From CAZNMF01 sp035547155 (GTDB taxonomy: Bacteria > Acidobacteriota > Vicinamibacteria > Vicinamibacterales > SCN-69-37): a DNA stretch of 34,200 bases. Location of the stretch: assembly GCA_035547155.1 (NCBI GenBank), contig DASZVJ010000197.1:1-34200 (forward strand), read 5' to 3'. Position numbers and translations under genes: made by a program. Below the pieces are notes generated by a model. That model made no database searches and was not told the DNA's origin. It was given only the letters and a program-made list of their open reading frames with translations. Shown here piece by piece: positions 21,544 to 29,427 of this stretch (position 1 is its first letter; every line of letters starts with the position of its first letter).

Positions 21544-22474
21544 CGCCAGCCGCCAGCCGCTCGCGTGCGATCGGCCGCGCGAACGCCGCGTTGATCGCGT
21601 GCGACGTCGACGCGAGCACGTTCTCGTAATACGTGCGCGCCTCTGCCGGCTCGTGCAGCTTCTCGCTGGTCTGGGCGAGCAGCAACAGGATGAACGGATC
21701 GCTCTGATCGGCCTGTCGCAGCGGCTCGCGTGCGTCCGCGTACTGGCCGAGCGAGAACCGCACGTAGCCGAGCAGATACGCGTACTGCACCTGCTGATCC
21801 GCGTTCCCGCCTTTGTCGATCAAGCGCTTGACCGCCGCGGCATGTCGTGCGGCGCCGGCGGCATCGCCGCGCCGCGCCGCGATCCGCGCTTCCGCATGCT
21901 CCCATCGGATCTCGGCAAGGTCGGCGAGTGATGGGACGAGATCCTTGTCGCGGAGCGCGACGTCGTGTCCCGTGCGATACCACTGCGCGGCGGCATCGAT
22001 GTCGCCCAGCTCGAGATAGACGCGCGCCAGTTCGTTCGCCGATTCGGCGGCCGCAGCCGGATTGTTGGCCGCGATGCGGCGGTCGTACACGTCGCGGAAG
22101 AGGCGCGTCGCGTGATCGAGGTCGCGCACGAATGTCCACGAGATGGCGAGCATGCGCATCGCCTGCTCTTTGTGGCTGTCCGGCGCCAGTTCGATCGCGC
22201 GTGTGAAGTGCGTACGCGCCTGCGCGTAGTCGCCGCTGAGATCGAGCACGCGTCCAAGACCGTAGTGCGCGTCGTACGAGTCCGCGCTCCGGGCCAGGAC
22301 CTGGCGGTAGATCGCGGCCGCCGCGTCCGGCTTGCCGGCGAGATCGAGCTTGTGCGCGTCGATCAGCAGATCGTCGGTCGAGCGCTCGGGTGCCGGCGGT
22401 GTCGACGTCGAACAGGCGACGACGGACACGATCAGGGCGGCGAGGACGAGGGTATGCGCGTGCACGCGCGTCAT
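21536..22474 (-). CDS. TPR-repeat lipoprotein
   Basis: A 312-residue protein with a lipoprotein signal: a hydrophobic run ending in SVVAC places the lipidated Cys at residue 21, followed by a Ser/Thr/Pro linker. The rest is helical tetratricopeptide-type repeats, for example AAIYRQVLARSADSYDAHYG, ARTHFTRAIELAPDSHKEQ, ANELARVYLELGDIDAAAQW and LLAQTSEKLHEPAEARTYYE. TPR lipoproteins act as scaffolds at the membrane or periplasm; the partner is unknown. ATG 22474 shares one base with the TAA of the M20 peptidase gene (TAATG), so translation is coupled. A longer open frame to 22903 has arginine-rich low-complexity sequence and is antisense-like in character. The 3' end overlaps the convergent permease gene by eight bases. 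Confidence 0.88.
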   Translation of the reverse strand: MTRVHAHTLVLAALIVSVVACSTSTPPAPERSTDDLLIDAHKLDLAGKPDAAAAIYRQVLARSADSYDAHYGLGRVLDLSGDYAQARTHFTRAIELAPDSHKEQAMRMLAISWTFVRDLDHATRLFRDVYDRRIAANNPAAAAESANELARVYLELGDIDAAAQWYRTGHDVALRDKDLVPSLADLAEIRWEHAEARIAARRGDAAGAARHAAAVKRLIDKGGNADQQVQYAYLLGYVRFSLGQYADAREPLRQADQSDPFILLLLAQTSEKLHEPAEARTYYENVLASTSHAINAAFARPIARERLAAGVK

Positions 22475-23742
22475 TATCGCAGGCCGGCGGCGCTCAGCAC
22501 GATCAGCAGGTCCCGCTGCAGCGCGCCGAGCGTCGTCGATCGATCGACGTCGATCCACTCGTCGGGCGCGTGCGGCGATCCGCCGGGAATGCCCGTGTCG
22601 ATCGCAATCGCGGGCACGCCGAGGCTCATCGGCAGGTTCGCGTCCGTGCTGCTCGCGACGTACTCCGGCACGATGCCGGTCAACCGCAGGGCCGCCGATG
22701 TCGTGCGCATGAGCGGCGCATGCGCCGCCGTGCGTCCGGAGGGCCGCTCGCCGAGCCGATCGATCGACGCGCTGATCGCGCCGAGCCGCGTCGAACGCGC
22801 GCGATTTTCCTCGTCGACGGCGCGCGCGACGAGATCGCGGAACGACCGATCGAGGCGCGCGAGCTCGTCCGGCGACTCCGATCGCAGATCGACGTCCATC
22901 CACACCGCCGAGGGAATCGAGTTGACCGACGTGCCGCCGCCGATCAGGCCGACGTTGAAGGTCGTGCGCGGCGACTCCGGGACCTGGACGTGCGCGAGCG
23001 CATCGATCGCGCCCGCCAGGGCGTTGGCGGGATTGACGATGCCGAACAGGCCGTAGCTGTGGCCGCCTGGGCCGTCGAACGTCACGCGATACCGCACGCT
23101 GCCGACGCCGGCCGATGTGACGACGCGCCCGTCACCCGCGCCGTCGATCGCGATGAGCTGCGCGATCCGGCCACGAAACGGACCTTGCGTCATCACGTAC
23201 CGGATGCCGCGCAGATCGCCGGTCGCTTCTTCGCCGACGTCGGCGATGAAGAGGACGTCGCTGGCGAGCGGCGCTCGTGATGACGTGATTGCGCGCGCGA
23301 GCGCGAGCAGCACGGCGAGACCGAGCCCATTGTCGCCGATGCCTGGCGCGGACCACCGCGTGCCGCTGCGCCGCACGCGTACGTCCGTGCCTGCCGGAAA
23401 GACGGTGTCGAGGTGCGCGGCGATCGCGAGCAGCGGGCCGCCTCCGCCGCGGTGCAGCGCGACGACGTTGCCGGCCGCGTCGAGCGCGGCGGAAAGGCCC
23501 GCATCGCGCATCCGCGCGAGCATCGCCGCGGCACGCGCGGACTCTTTCGCCGGCGGCGCGGGGATCTCCGTCAACGCGCTCACGTCCTCGAGGAACTGCG
23601 GGAACGTGCGATCGAGGATGTCGACGGCCGCGCGGTACGCCGGATGCGCGAAGACGCGCGCAGCGGTCGCGTCGCCGGGCGGCGCCTGCGCGCCGGCGCC
23701 AAGCAGACACACGAGCACGATCGCCGCGAGACGCATCGGCAT
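22474..23742 (-). CDS. M20-family metallopeptidase, secreted
   Basis: A 422-residue peptidase of the M20/M25/M40 family. MPMRLAAIVLVCLLGAGAQA is a signal peptide, so it acts outside the cytoplasm. Zinc-site motifs are in order: AAHLDTVFP (His and Asp), GIGDNGLGLAVLL (bridging Asp), DVGEEATGDLRG (catalytic Glu pair), IDGAGDG, and STDANLPMS with GSPHAPDEWID near the C-terminus (His). GPGGHSYGLFGIVNPANAL is the dimerisation-domain signature. The family removes amino acids or acyl groups from peptides. The open frame runs upstream to 25260, but that part is the antisense of the permease gene. A second in-frame ATG at 23736 is an alternative start. It is coupled to the following TPR lipoprotein gene. 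Confidence 0.92.
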   Translation of the reverse strand: MPMRLAAIVLVCLLGAGAQAPPGDATAARVFAHPAYRAAVDILDRTFPQFLEDVSALTEIPAPPAKESARAAAMLARMRDAGLSAALDAAGNVVALHRGGGGPLLAIAAHLDTVFPAGTDVRVRRSGTRWSAPGIGDNGLGLAVLLALARAITSSRAPLASDVLFIADVGEEATGDLRGIRYVMTQGPFRGRIAQLIAIDGAGDGRVVTSAGVGSVRYRVTFDGPGGHSYGLFGIVNPANALAGAIDALAHVQVPESPRTTFNVGLIGGGTSVNSIPSAVWMDVDLRSESPDELARLDRSFRDLVARAVDEENRARSTRLGAISASIDRLGERPSGRTAAHAPLMRTTSAALRLTGIVPEYVASSTDANLPMSLGVPAIAIDTGIPGGSPHAPDEWIDVDRSTTLGALQRDLLIVLSAAGLR

Positions 23743-23765
23743 TGCAGGCCTGAGAAGAGTGCCCG

Positions 23766-23771
23766 CATCAT
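23766..23771 (-). promoter_or_regulatory. -10 element of the peptidase/lipoprotein operon
   Basis: TATGAT on the minus strand (23771-23766) would start transcription about 17 bases before ATG 23742. No consensus -35 is visible 17-18 bp upstream. Confidence 0.4.
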
Positions 23772-23798
23772 ACGCTGCTTCAGGTAGGCGAGTCGTCC

Positions 23799-23824
23799 AG
23801 GCGCCGGGGCCGGCCGGTGCGCCT
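23799..23824. terminator. GC-rich hairpin downstream of the permease gene
   Basis: AGGCGC (23799-23804) and GCGCCT (23819-23824) pair, enclosing a GGCC-GGCC core. It lies 35 bases past the stop of the minus-strand permease gene. There is no T-tract, so it may be a factor-dependent or weak terminator. Confidence 0.35.
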
Positions 23825-23858
23825 CGACGACGAACCGGCGCCCCGAGCGCTCGAAATC

Positions 23859-26348
23859 CTAGAGCGATCGCATCGCTACCATCGGCTGGATCGACGCGGC
23901 GCGGCGGGCGTGAACGAGGCTGGCGAGAAGTGCGACGAGGACCGCCGTCGCGGCGCCGACGACGTAAGCCAGGGGCTCCGCGTGGCTCAGCTGGATGCCC
24001 AGGTTGTCGCCCTTGAGGCGAACGATCGCGACCGTGATGAGGAGCCCGACGATCACGCCGGGCGTCACGAGCTTCACGACGTCGAACAGGATCAGTCCCA
24101 CCACCCCTCGACGTGATGCGCCCAATGCGGTCCGTACCGCGATCTCGCGGGTGCGCGTGGCGACCATCAAACCGACGACGCCGTAGATGCCGAGTGCGGC
24201 CAGCGTCAGGATCACGCAGCCCGCGCCGCCCGTGATGGCCGCCCGCTCGAGGAAGTTGCGCACGCTGTTCTGCCGGAGCTCGACGCCGGTGATGATCCCG
24301 GCATAGGCCGTGCCGCCTCCGTACGCGAGCGTGCGATCGACATCCGGGCCGAGATCGCGCACGGCGTTCTCGAGCGCCGCGGTCAGCGTCAACGGTCGTT
24401 CGCCATCGGCGCGACGTGCGACAAGAAACACCTTGGAAGACGGATGCTGCGCCAGTGGCAACAGCAACTGGGCCCGCTCCGCATCCATTTGCGCGGTTGG
24501 AAAGTCGCGCGTCACACCGACGATGGTGAGCGTGTGTGGCGTCTGCTCGTCGGGCCCGAACGTCAACCGCTTGCCGATGACCGAGACGGGATCGTTCGGT
24601 GCGAGTTGGCCGGCGAGCGTGTTCGAGATGACGGTCACCATCTCGCCGTCGGCGCGGTCGTCGTGCGTGAAGCCGCGGCCGGCCAGCAGCCGGATGCCCA
24701 TGGTGTCCAGATACCCGTCGCCGACACGTGTCGTGTGGACGATGGCGACGCGCGCGGCGCTGTGCTCGTCCACCTGCAGCGAGACCCTCGCGCCGCGGGA
24801 CTGGAGATCCAGCGGCAGGCCGTCGGCCACGGTGGCGGATGCGACGCCATTCGCCTTCGCGAGCGCATCGCGGGTGCTTCTCAGTCGCAACTCGACGCGC
24901 TGATCCGCGACATCGTCGAACGTCAACGGCGCCGCGTACAACGAGTCGGCGTCGAATCCGAGATCGCCTGTGGCGGTGACGCGCACGCGATCGAGCGCGA
25001 TGGCACTGAGGACGATCAGCGGCACCGCGATGGCGACCTGCAGCGCCGCCGTCAGTCGATGAAGGCGCCCCGTCTTGACTCCGCCGACGCCGGCGTCGTC
25101 TTTCAGCGAAGAGATGATCGCCGGCCGGCTGAAGCGGATGGCCGGCAGGAGTCCGAATACCACGCTGGTGGCCAGACACAGGGCGAGACAGATCGCGATG
25201 ATGGACGGATCGAATCGCAACGCCTCCTGGACTTCGAACGGAAGGGGACGTCCGGCCCACGCGAACAGATGCGGACCGTTGAACAGCACGATCGAGCCGA
25301 GCACGGCCCCGAGACTGGCCAGCACGATCGCTTCGGACAACAGATATCGCGCCAGCCGTCCGCGGCTCGCGCCGATCGCGTGACGGATCGAGAGCTCGCG
25401 CTCACGCATCGCGCTGCGGACCAGCATCATCCCGGAAATGTTCAGGCACACGACCACGAGCACGACGCCGGTGAGGGTGAACGCGACCGTCTCGACGATC
25501 CGGAACTCATTGAAGTAGCCGAGCGGGTCGTACGGCACGGCGAGGCCGGCCCTGAGCTGATTCGTCGCCGGATAGGCGTTGGCCAACTGCGCCGTCACGG
25601 CTGCCACGGCTGCGCTCGCTTGATCCAGGCTGACGCCGGGCAACAGGCGGCCGTGGATGGACAGCCATTCCTGGCTCCGATCGAAACGAACGGCCGCGTC
25701 GGTGCGGAGCGGCGGATATCGTCCGAGCGGGAGAAAGAGCTGTCGCTCCTGAAAGCCCATGTGACCGGAAAAATGCTCGGGCGCGACTCCGACCACGACA
25801 TGGGGGATCCCGTCCAGCGTGAGCGTCTTGCCGATGATGTCCGGATCGGCGCTCATCTGGTGCTGCCAGTAGCTGTATCCCACGATCACCACGGGCTCAG
25901 CGGTCTGCGGGTCGTCACCGGTCGCATCGAACCCGGCCCCTCGCGCCAGCGCCAGACCCAGCGTCTTGAAATAGCTCGTGGAGACGAACATCGTCGCCAC
26001 GGACGTCGTCGTGGGACCTCCTGCCGTCGTGTCGCGTGCGATCTGGCTTTCGCCGCTTTTCCAGCCGATCAGCGCGATCCCCGTCCTGGACTCGCGCAGG
26101 GCTTCGAAATCCGGATAGGACCACGTCTCACCGCCTTCGCGCGCGTCACGCGGCGTCGTCACGAGCTCGACGAGATCGTCCGTCGTCACGCCGGGCGGCG
26201 GCATCCTGAGCACACGCGCCCAATACGGAATCGTGATGACCGGCACCATCCCGATGCCCAACGAGACGACACACACGAGCGTGAACGCGCGGGCCTTCGC
26301 CAGCGATCGGCCGGCATGCACGAGATCGCGCCAGATGTCAGCGAACAT
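23859..26348 (-). CDS. FtsX/MacB-like ABC transporter permease (ADOP type, no prefix domain)
   Basis: An 829-residue permease with two halves, each with a MacB-type periplasmic domain and an FtsX domain. The N-terminal DLVHAGRSLAKARAFTLVCVVSLGIGM is quoted by its segments RSLAKARAFT and VVSLGIGM, followed by PDFEALRES and GYSYWQHQM, typical of this class. SAMRERELSIRHAIGASRGRL and TRTREIAVRTALGASRRGV are the two FtsX 'R..E...R.A.GA.R' cytoplasmic loops. About eight hydrophobic segments are present. Such large duplicated permeases are expanded in Acidobacteriota and often lack a cognate ATPase gene nearby, as here; the substrate is unknown. Unlike the second permease in this window it lacks the N-terminal helical prefix domain. 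It is divergent from the membrane protein/regulator pair at 26440-27409. Confidence 0.93.
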   Translation of the reverse strand: MFADIWRDLVHAGRSLAKARAFTLVCVVSLGIGMVPVITIPYWARVLRMPPPGVTTDDLVELVTTPRDAREGGETWSYPDFEALRESRTGIALIGWKSGESQIARDTTAGGPTTTSVATMFVSTSYFKTLGLALARGAGFDATGDDPQTAEPVVIVGYSYWQHQMSADPDIIGKTLTLDGIPHVVVGVAPEHFSGHMGFQERQLFLPLGRYPPLRTDAAVRFDRSQEWLSIHGRLLPGVSLDQASAAVAAVTAQLANAYPATNQLRAGLAVPYDPLGYFNEFRIVETVAFTLTGVVLVVVCLNISGMMLVRSAMRERELSIRHAIGASRGRLARYLLSEAIVLASLGAVLGSIVLFNGPHLFAWAGRPLPFEVQEALRFDPSIIAICLALCLATSVVFGLLPAIRFSRPAIISSLKDDAGVGGVKTGRLHRLTAALQVAIAVPLIVLSAIALDRVRVTATGDLGFDADSLYAAPLTFDDVADQRVELRLRSTRDALAKANGVASATVADGLPLDLQSRGARVSLQVDEHSAARVAIVHTTRVGDGYLDTMGIRLLAGRGFTHDDRADGEMVTVISNTLAGQLAPNDPVSVIGKRLTFGPDEQTPHTLTIVGVTRDFPTAQMDAERAQLLLPLAQHPSSKVFLVARRADGERPLTLTAALENAVRDLGPDVDRTLAYGGGTAYAGIITGVELRQNSVRNFLERAAITGGAGCVILTLAALGIYGVVGLMVATRTREIAVRTALGASRRGVVGLILFDVVKLVTPGVIVGLLITVAIVRLKGDNLGIQLSHAEPLAYVVGAATAVLVALLASLVHARRAASIQPMVAMRSL

Positions 26349-26370
26349 GTGCTCTATCCAATCACGATAA

Positions 26371-26433
26371 CTTTGTATTGCAAAGAACTTTCTCTATGGG
26401 CCAGAATCGAAGATGCGGTGAACGGGCTACACT
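26371..26433. promoter_or_regulatory. Divergent promoter region with CTTTG palindrome and a -10 element
   Basis: CTTTG-TATTG-CAAAG at 26371-26385 is a perfect 5-5-5 inverted repeat, about 23 bases before the permease start on the minus strand; it may be an operator. On the plus strand TACACT (26428-26433) ends six bases before GTG 26440, another leaderless-type arrangement. Confidence 0.45.
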
Positions 26434-26439
26434 CGCCGT

Positions 26440-27033
26440 GTGACGTCCGATTCGCGGCCGCGCTCCGTCAGCCACCAGGCCGCCGACAATCTCGCGTTCA
26501 TCCGCTCCGCCATGGAACGCTCGTCGGCGTTCACGGCGGTGCCTGGCCTTGGCGGCGTGGCGGTTGGCGTGATCGGGCTCATCACGGCCGTTGTGGCGGC
26601 GCGGCAGACGCCTGGCGATCGATGGCTTGCGACCTGGCTGATCGCCGCGCCGATCGCGCTCGTCGTCGAGCTGGGTACGATGACGCTCAAGGCGCGCCGT
26701 TCCGGCATTGCGCTCGTCGGCGCGGGGGCGCGCAGGTTCGCGTCGGGGATGGCGGCCGCGTTGGCGGCTGGCGCCGCGCTCACGTATGAGCTCTGGACGT
26801 CGCGCGATTTCACGGCGATCGCGCCCGTCTGGCTGTTGCTCTACGGCGTCGGCGTGCTCGCGGGCGGCATGTTCAGCGTGCGGGCCGTTCGCGCGTTGGG
26901 CGTCTGCTTCATGGCCGCTGGCATCGCGGCCGTGCTGACGCCCCCTGGATGGGACAACGTGTGGCTCGCCATTGGGTTCGGTGGGCTGCACGTGGGGTTC
27001 GGCGCATACATCGCGAGGTATCACGGTGGCTAG
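26440..27033 (+). CDS. Six-helix membrane protein of unknown function
   Basis: A 197-residue membrane protein. After a polar N-terminus (residues 1-30, including ADNLAFIRSAMERSSAFTAVPGLGG) there are about six hydrophobic segments: VAVGVIGLITAVVAA, WLIAAPIALVVELGTM, ASGMAAALAAGAALTYEL, IAPVWLLLYGVGVLAGGMFSV, ALGVCFMAAGIAAVL and VWLAIGFGGLHVGFGAYIA. I recognise the type as one commonly encoded just before a winged-helix regulator, but know no function; it may be a sensor or anti-regulator for the next gene. GTG 26440 is chosen because of the -10 six bases upstream. The regulator's start lies within its last codons (8-bp overlap). Confidence 0.8.
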   Translation: MTSDSRPRSVSHQAADNLAFIRSAMERSSAFTAVPGLGGVAVGVIGLITAVVAARQTPGDRWLATWLIAAPIALVVELGTMTLKARRSGIALVGAGARRFASGMAAALAAGAALTYELWTSRDFTAIAPVWLLLYGVGVLAGGMFSVRAVRALGVCFMAAGIAAVLTPPGWDNVWLAIGFGGLHVGFGAYIARYHGG

Positions 27034-27409
27034 ATCGAGTACGGCTCGAACGCTCAACACGAAGGCCAGGCCGGTGCGTACGGCGCGGCCGATGCCCGTT
27101 GCCGCGCCGCCGGAGATCGCGACGTCGCTCGATCGGCTCCTCCACGATCGCATCCGCCTCGGCATCGTCAGCGCGCTGGCGGCCGCAGCGGACATGTCAT
27201 TTACCGACTTGAAAGCGGCATTGAACGCGACGGACGGCAACCTCGGCGTCCATGCCCGCAAGCTGGAAGACGCCGGGTACGTGTCGTGTGAGAAGACGTT
27301 CTCCGGCCGTACGCCGCGCACGACGTACAAGCTGACGGCCGTGGGGCGTCGCGCGCTCGAGCGATATCTGAATCACATGGAGGCCATCATCCGCGCCGCG
27401 CGCACCTAG
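27026..27409 (+). CDS. Winged-helix transcriptional regulator (MarR/PadR-like HTH_34 type)
   Basis: A 127-residue protein with a basic N-terminal tail and a winged-helix domain: SLDRLLHDRIRLGIVSAL, then DMSFTDLKAALNATDGNLGVH (helix-turn-helix), LEDAGYVSCEKTFSGRTPRT (wing) and a final TAVGRRALERYLNHMEAII dimerisation helix. This pattern matches the 'winged helix DNA-binding' family often annotated as transcriptional regulator HTH_34. GTG 27026 is preferred because GAGG (27015-27018) lies seven bases upstream; the upstream frame overlaps the membrane gene in another frame. It is translationally coupled to the preceding membrane protein and may control that gene and the divergent permease. Confidence 0.9.
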   Translation: MARSSTARTLNTKARPVRTARPMPVAAPPEIATSLDRLLHDRIRLGIVSALAAAADMSFTDLKAALNATDGNLGVHARKLEDAGYVSCEKTFSGRTPRTTYKLTAVGRRALERYLNHMEAIIRAART

Positions 27410-27437
27410 CGTAAGACAGGGAAAATATGGCCCGTGC

Positions 27438-27467
27438 TTGTCTGATCGGCGCGATCCCTGCTAAATT
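27438..27467 (+). promoter_or_regulatory. Putative promoter of tRNA-Gln
   Basis: TTGTCT (27438-27443) and TAAATT (27462-27467) with 18-bp spacing lie 31 bases before the mature tRNA 5' end. Each is an imperfect match. Confidence 0.4.
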
Positions 27468-27498
27468 CTGTAGTTCTTACCTCGGCGGCTCGCCGTGC

Positions 27499-27573
27499 TG
27501 GGACGTCGTTCAACGGTAGGACATCGCGCTCTGGACGCGATTATTGGGGTTCGAATCCCTACGTCCCAGCCAA
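27499..27573 (+). tRNA. tRNA-Gln(CTG)
   Basis: Acceptor arms TGGGACG (27499-27505) and CGTCCCA (27563-27569) pair, followed by discriminator G and encoded CCA (27571-27573). The D-arm contains TTCAACGGTAGGA, the anticodon stem is TCGCG/CGCGA around loop CTCTGGA (anticodon CTG), and the T-arm contains GGTTCGAATCC. The weak first pair and CTG anticodon are typical of glutamine tRNA. The last 22 bases (27553-27574, including one base after CCA) are exactly repeated at 27664-27685. Confidence 0.95.
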
Positions 27574-27663
27574 CTCACTCAACAACTCCGGTGCTCGTTC
27601 GTTGGCTGAGCCGTTCGGTCTTGCGGCGTCGGTCGGACTCCGGTTTCACCTCGGCCGACGGAC

Positions 27664-27685
27664 CGAATCCCTACGTCCCAGCCAA
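27664..27685 (+). repeat. Duplicate of the tRNA-Gln 3' end (attachment-site-like scar)
   Basis: The 22 bases from CGAATCCC through CAGCCAA are identical to 27553-27574 in tRNA-Gln, in the same orientation, 111 bp downstream. Exact repeats of a tRNA 3' end are the hallmark of att sites left by tyrosine-recombinase-mediated integration. The 89-bp interval contains no gene; no integrase is nearby. An alternative is a simple partial duplication of the tRNA. Confidence 0.7.
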
Positions 27686-27721
27686 TCTCGCGATTTCCGG
27701 CAAAAATCCTCAATAAATCAT

Positions 27722-27756
27722 GCGAGTGGGCGCTCGAAAAAGCGCCGACTACTCGC
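27722..27756 (+). terminator. Strong bipartite hairpin after the tRNA-Gln scar
   Basis: GCGAGT (27722-27727) pairs with ACTCGC (27751-27756), and inside it GGCGCT (27729-27734) pairs with AGCGCC (27741-27746) around a CGAAAA loop. It is followed only by TTCCC, so terminator activity is uncertain. It may instead be in the leader of the gene at 27822 or part of a small RNA. Confidence 0.4.
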
Positions 27757-27821
27757 TTCCCGATCCGATGCAGACATCGTCTCGTCGCCGTGGCCAGACG
27801 TAACTACGAGGCGCGACGTCG

Positions 27822-28466
27822 ATGAGCCGGAGAGCTGCTGTTCGTTTCGCCACCGTTGCGGGCCTCGCGCTGCTGCTTTTCGCCCCTCTCACCCACGCCA
27901 CGCGGCCCACGCGTGAAGACTACGAGCTGTCCGAGACGCCCTTCTTCCGCATTCCACTCGCGACGCTTCGTCAATCCGGTCGAGCCACATTTACTTTTCA
28001 GGTGCCAGTCGGGGAACAGTGGACGCGGATCCGCGCCGCGTGGAGCGATCCAGGGATCATGGTGTTCGCCGTCTCGGATCAACGGATGCTGTTCGAGTTT
28101 CCGACGCTGAAGCTCGACGTCGACGTGCGGAGTCCTCGCGGGGCCGTGGCGGTGACTCCGGCCGATGCGGTTCCGTACATGACACGAGGTTTCACATCAA
28201 GCGAGCATGTGTACCGAGAGGGCCTCACGGGCGTGAGATGCTCTCCCGCGCCAGGCGAAGATCTGACGGTGACCTTCACCGCCTCGCATCCTGAGGCACT
28301 GCCAGACGGCGAGTTGTACGTGAAGTACGAATGGGCCCTTCAACAGAAGGACCACATACTCGGAACGTCGATCGACGGCGACGGCCAGCACGTGGCCGTG
28401 TGGGCCGTCCGTATCGGAATCGGATTGCTGGCCTTCGCCGCCATTGTCGGCGCCGTGACGTTCTGA
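27822..28466 (+). CDS. Secreted or membrane-anchored protein of unknown function
   Basis: A 214-residue protein. VRFATVAGLALLLFAPLTHA is a signal peptide, and the last 25 residues (VWAVRIGIGLLAFAAIVGAVTF region) form a C-terminal transmembrane segment, so the middle should face the periplasm and be anchored at both ends or at the C-terminus. The middle is rich in beta-strand patterns (ATFTFQVPVGEQWTRIRAAW, VMVFAVSD, LTVTFTASHPEALPDGELYVKYEW) suggesting a beta-sandwich. I do not recognise the family. The ATG has a weak upstream signal. It ends eight bases before a convergent gene and lies downstream of the tRNA-Gln scar. Confidence 0.75.
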   Translation: MSRRAAVRFATVAGLALLLFAPLTHATRPTREDYELSETPFFRIPLATLRQSGRATFTFQVPVGEQWTRIRAAWSDPGIMVFAVSDQRMLFEFPTLKLDVDVRSPRGAVAVTPADAVPYMTRGFTSSEHVYREGLTGVRCSPAPGEDLTVTFTASHPEALPDGELYVKYEWALQQKDHILGTSIDGDGQHVAVWAVRIGIGLLAFAAIVGAVTF

Positions 28467-28474
28467 CAGGCGCG

Positions 28475-29389
28475 TCAGCTGCCTGACACGCCCTTCACGA
28501 AATCCGCGACGTAACGCTGGATCTGGTCCGGCGGCAGATCGTAGCGCGCGGTGCTGTCGGGCAATCCGAGATTTCCGCTGATGACGAACGCACGCAGGCC
28601 CGCGCCGGCCAGACGCTTCGCTTGCGCGATGCTGAGGCCGCCGACGACCTGCACCGGCGCAGTACTGCCGACGCGCTCGAACACCGCTCGTGCGACCTCG
28701 CTGACGTAGTCGCGTTCGATCATCTGCGGATCGGCGCGCCGCGCGTCGGCCTGCAGATGAATGCCGACCGCGTCCACGCCGGCGTCGAGCAAGCGGCGCG
28801 CGACGTCGGCCGCCTGCGTGGCCGGGCCCTGGTGCGGCACCATGATGTCGGAGAACACGAGCCGCGGCACGGTGGGATCGTTGCGCCTGAACTCGTCGCG
28901 CACGCTGCAGATCGCCTTTGCCGTGTCCACGCCGGCGAGCGCGAGAAAGTCGATGATGTTGCCGCCGCCCGCGTACACCGCACGCGCCTCGAACGCGCCG
29001 CCGTCCATCGTCTTCATGTCTGCCAGGAGGAGCGCGTCGGGAAACTTCCGGCGGAACGCGGGCACGACGTTCGCGACGCCCTGGTTCTTGAGCAGCGGCG
29101 TGCCCATCTCGACGATGGTGACGCCGCCGGCGAGTCCTGCACCGGCAACTGCGAGTCCCTGCTCGATCGTGGCGACGTCGACCGAGATCTGAAACGAGAA
29201 TTGCGTTCTGAGCCGATCGATCAGACGCGCCGAGGCCGGAGGGATCGCCGCCGCTTGGCCGGCCCACGCCTCGCCGGGCCGCATGGTGTCGAAGACGGCG
29301 CCCGCCGCCAGTCCTCCAAGCGCGAGCCTGCCCGCGCCACCGAGAAACGATCGCCGATCGATGTGCCCGTGCTCGTCGCTACGCGCCAT
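28475..29389 (-). CDS. Tat-exported HUMPS/OMP-decarboxylase superfamily protein (hexulose-phosphate synthase-like)
   Basis: From ATG 29389 the protein has 304 residues. IDRRSFLGGAG (10-20) followed by LALGGLAAGAVFD is a twin-arginine signal. Residues about 55-300 form a TIM barrel of the OMPDC superfamily: QISVDVATIEQGLAVA, IVEMGTPLLKNQG, LLADMKTMDGG with the DxKxxD triad (Asp124, Lys126, Asp129), VDAVGIHLQAD, VQVVGGLSIAQAKRL and FVISGNLGLPD. These match 3-hexulose-6-phosphate synthase and 3-keto-L-gulonate-6-phosphate decarboxylase more than true OMP decarboxylases. Such enzymes are normally cytoplasmic and use sugar phosphates, so export is unexpected. AAGGAG lies eight bases before the ATG; the upstream open frame lacks such support. 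Divergent from the RCC1-repeat gene. Confidence 0.85.
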   Translation of the reverse strand: MARSDEHGHIDRRSFLGGAGRLALGGLAAGAVFDTMRPGEAWAGQAAAIPPASARLIDRLRTQFSFQISVDVATIEQGLAVAGAGLAGGVTIVEMGTPLLKNQGVANVVPAFRRKFPDALLLADMKTMDGGAFEARAVYAGGGNIIDFLALAGVDTAKAICSVRDEFRRNDPTVPRLVFSDIMVPHQGPATQAADVARRLLDAGVDAVGIHLQADARRADPQMIERDYVSEVARAVFERVGSTAPVQVVGGLSIAQAKRLAGAGLRAFVISGNLGLPDSTARYDLPPDQIQRYVADFVKGVSGS

Positions 29390-29427
29390 GGCTGCCGCTC
29401 CTTTTTTGGGAACGGCACATCTTAACG

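Noticed and set aside
23743..25260. Upstream extension of the M20 peptidase frame
   Set aside because: It lies antisense to the FtsX/MacB permease and lacks peptidase sequence; the signal peptide defines the start at 23742.
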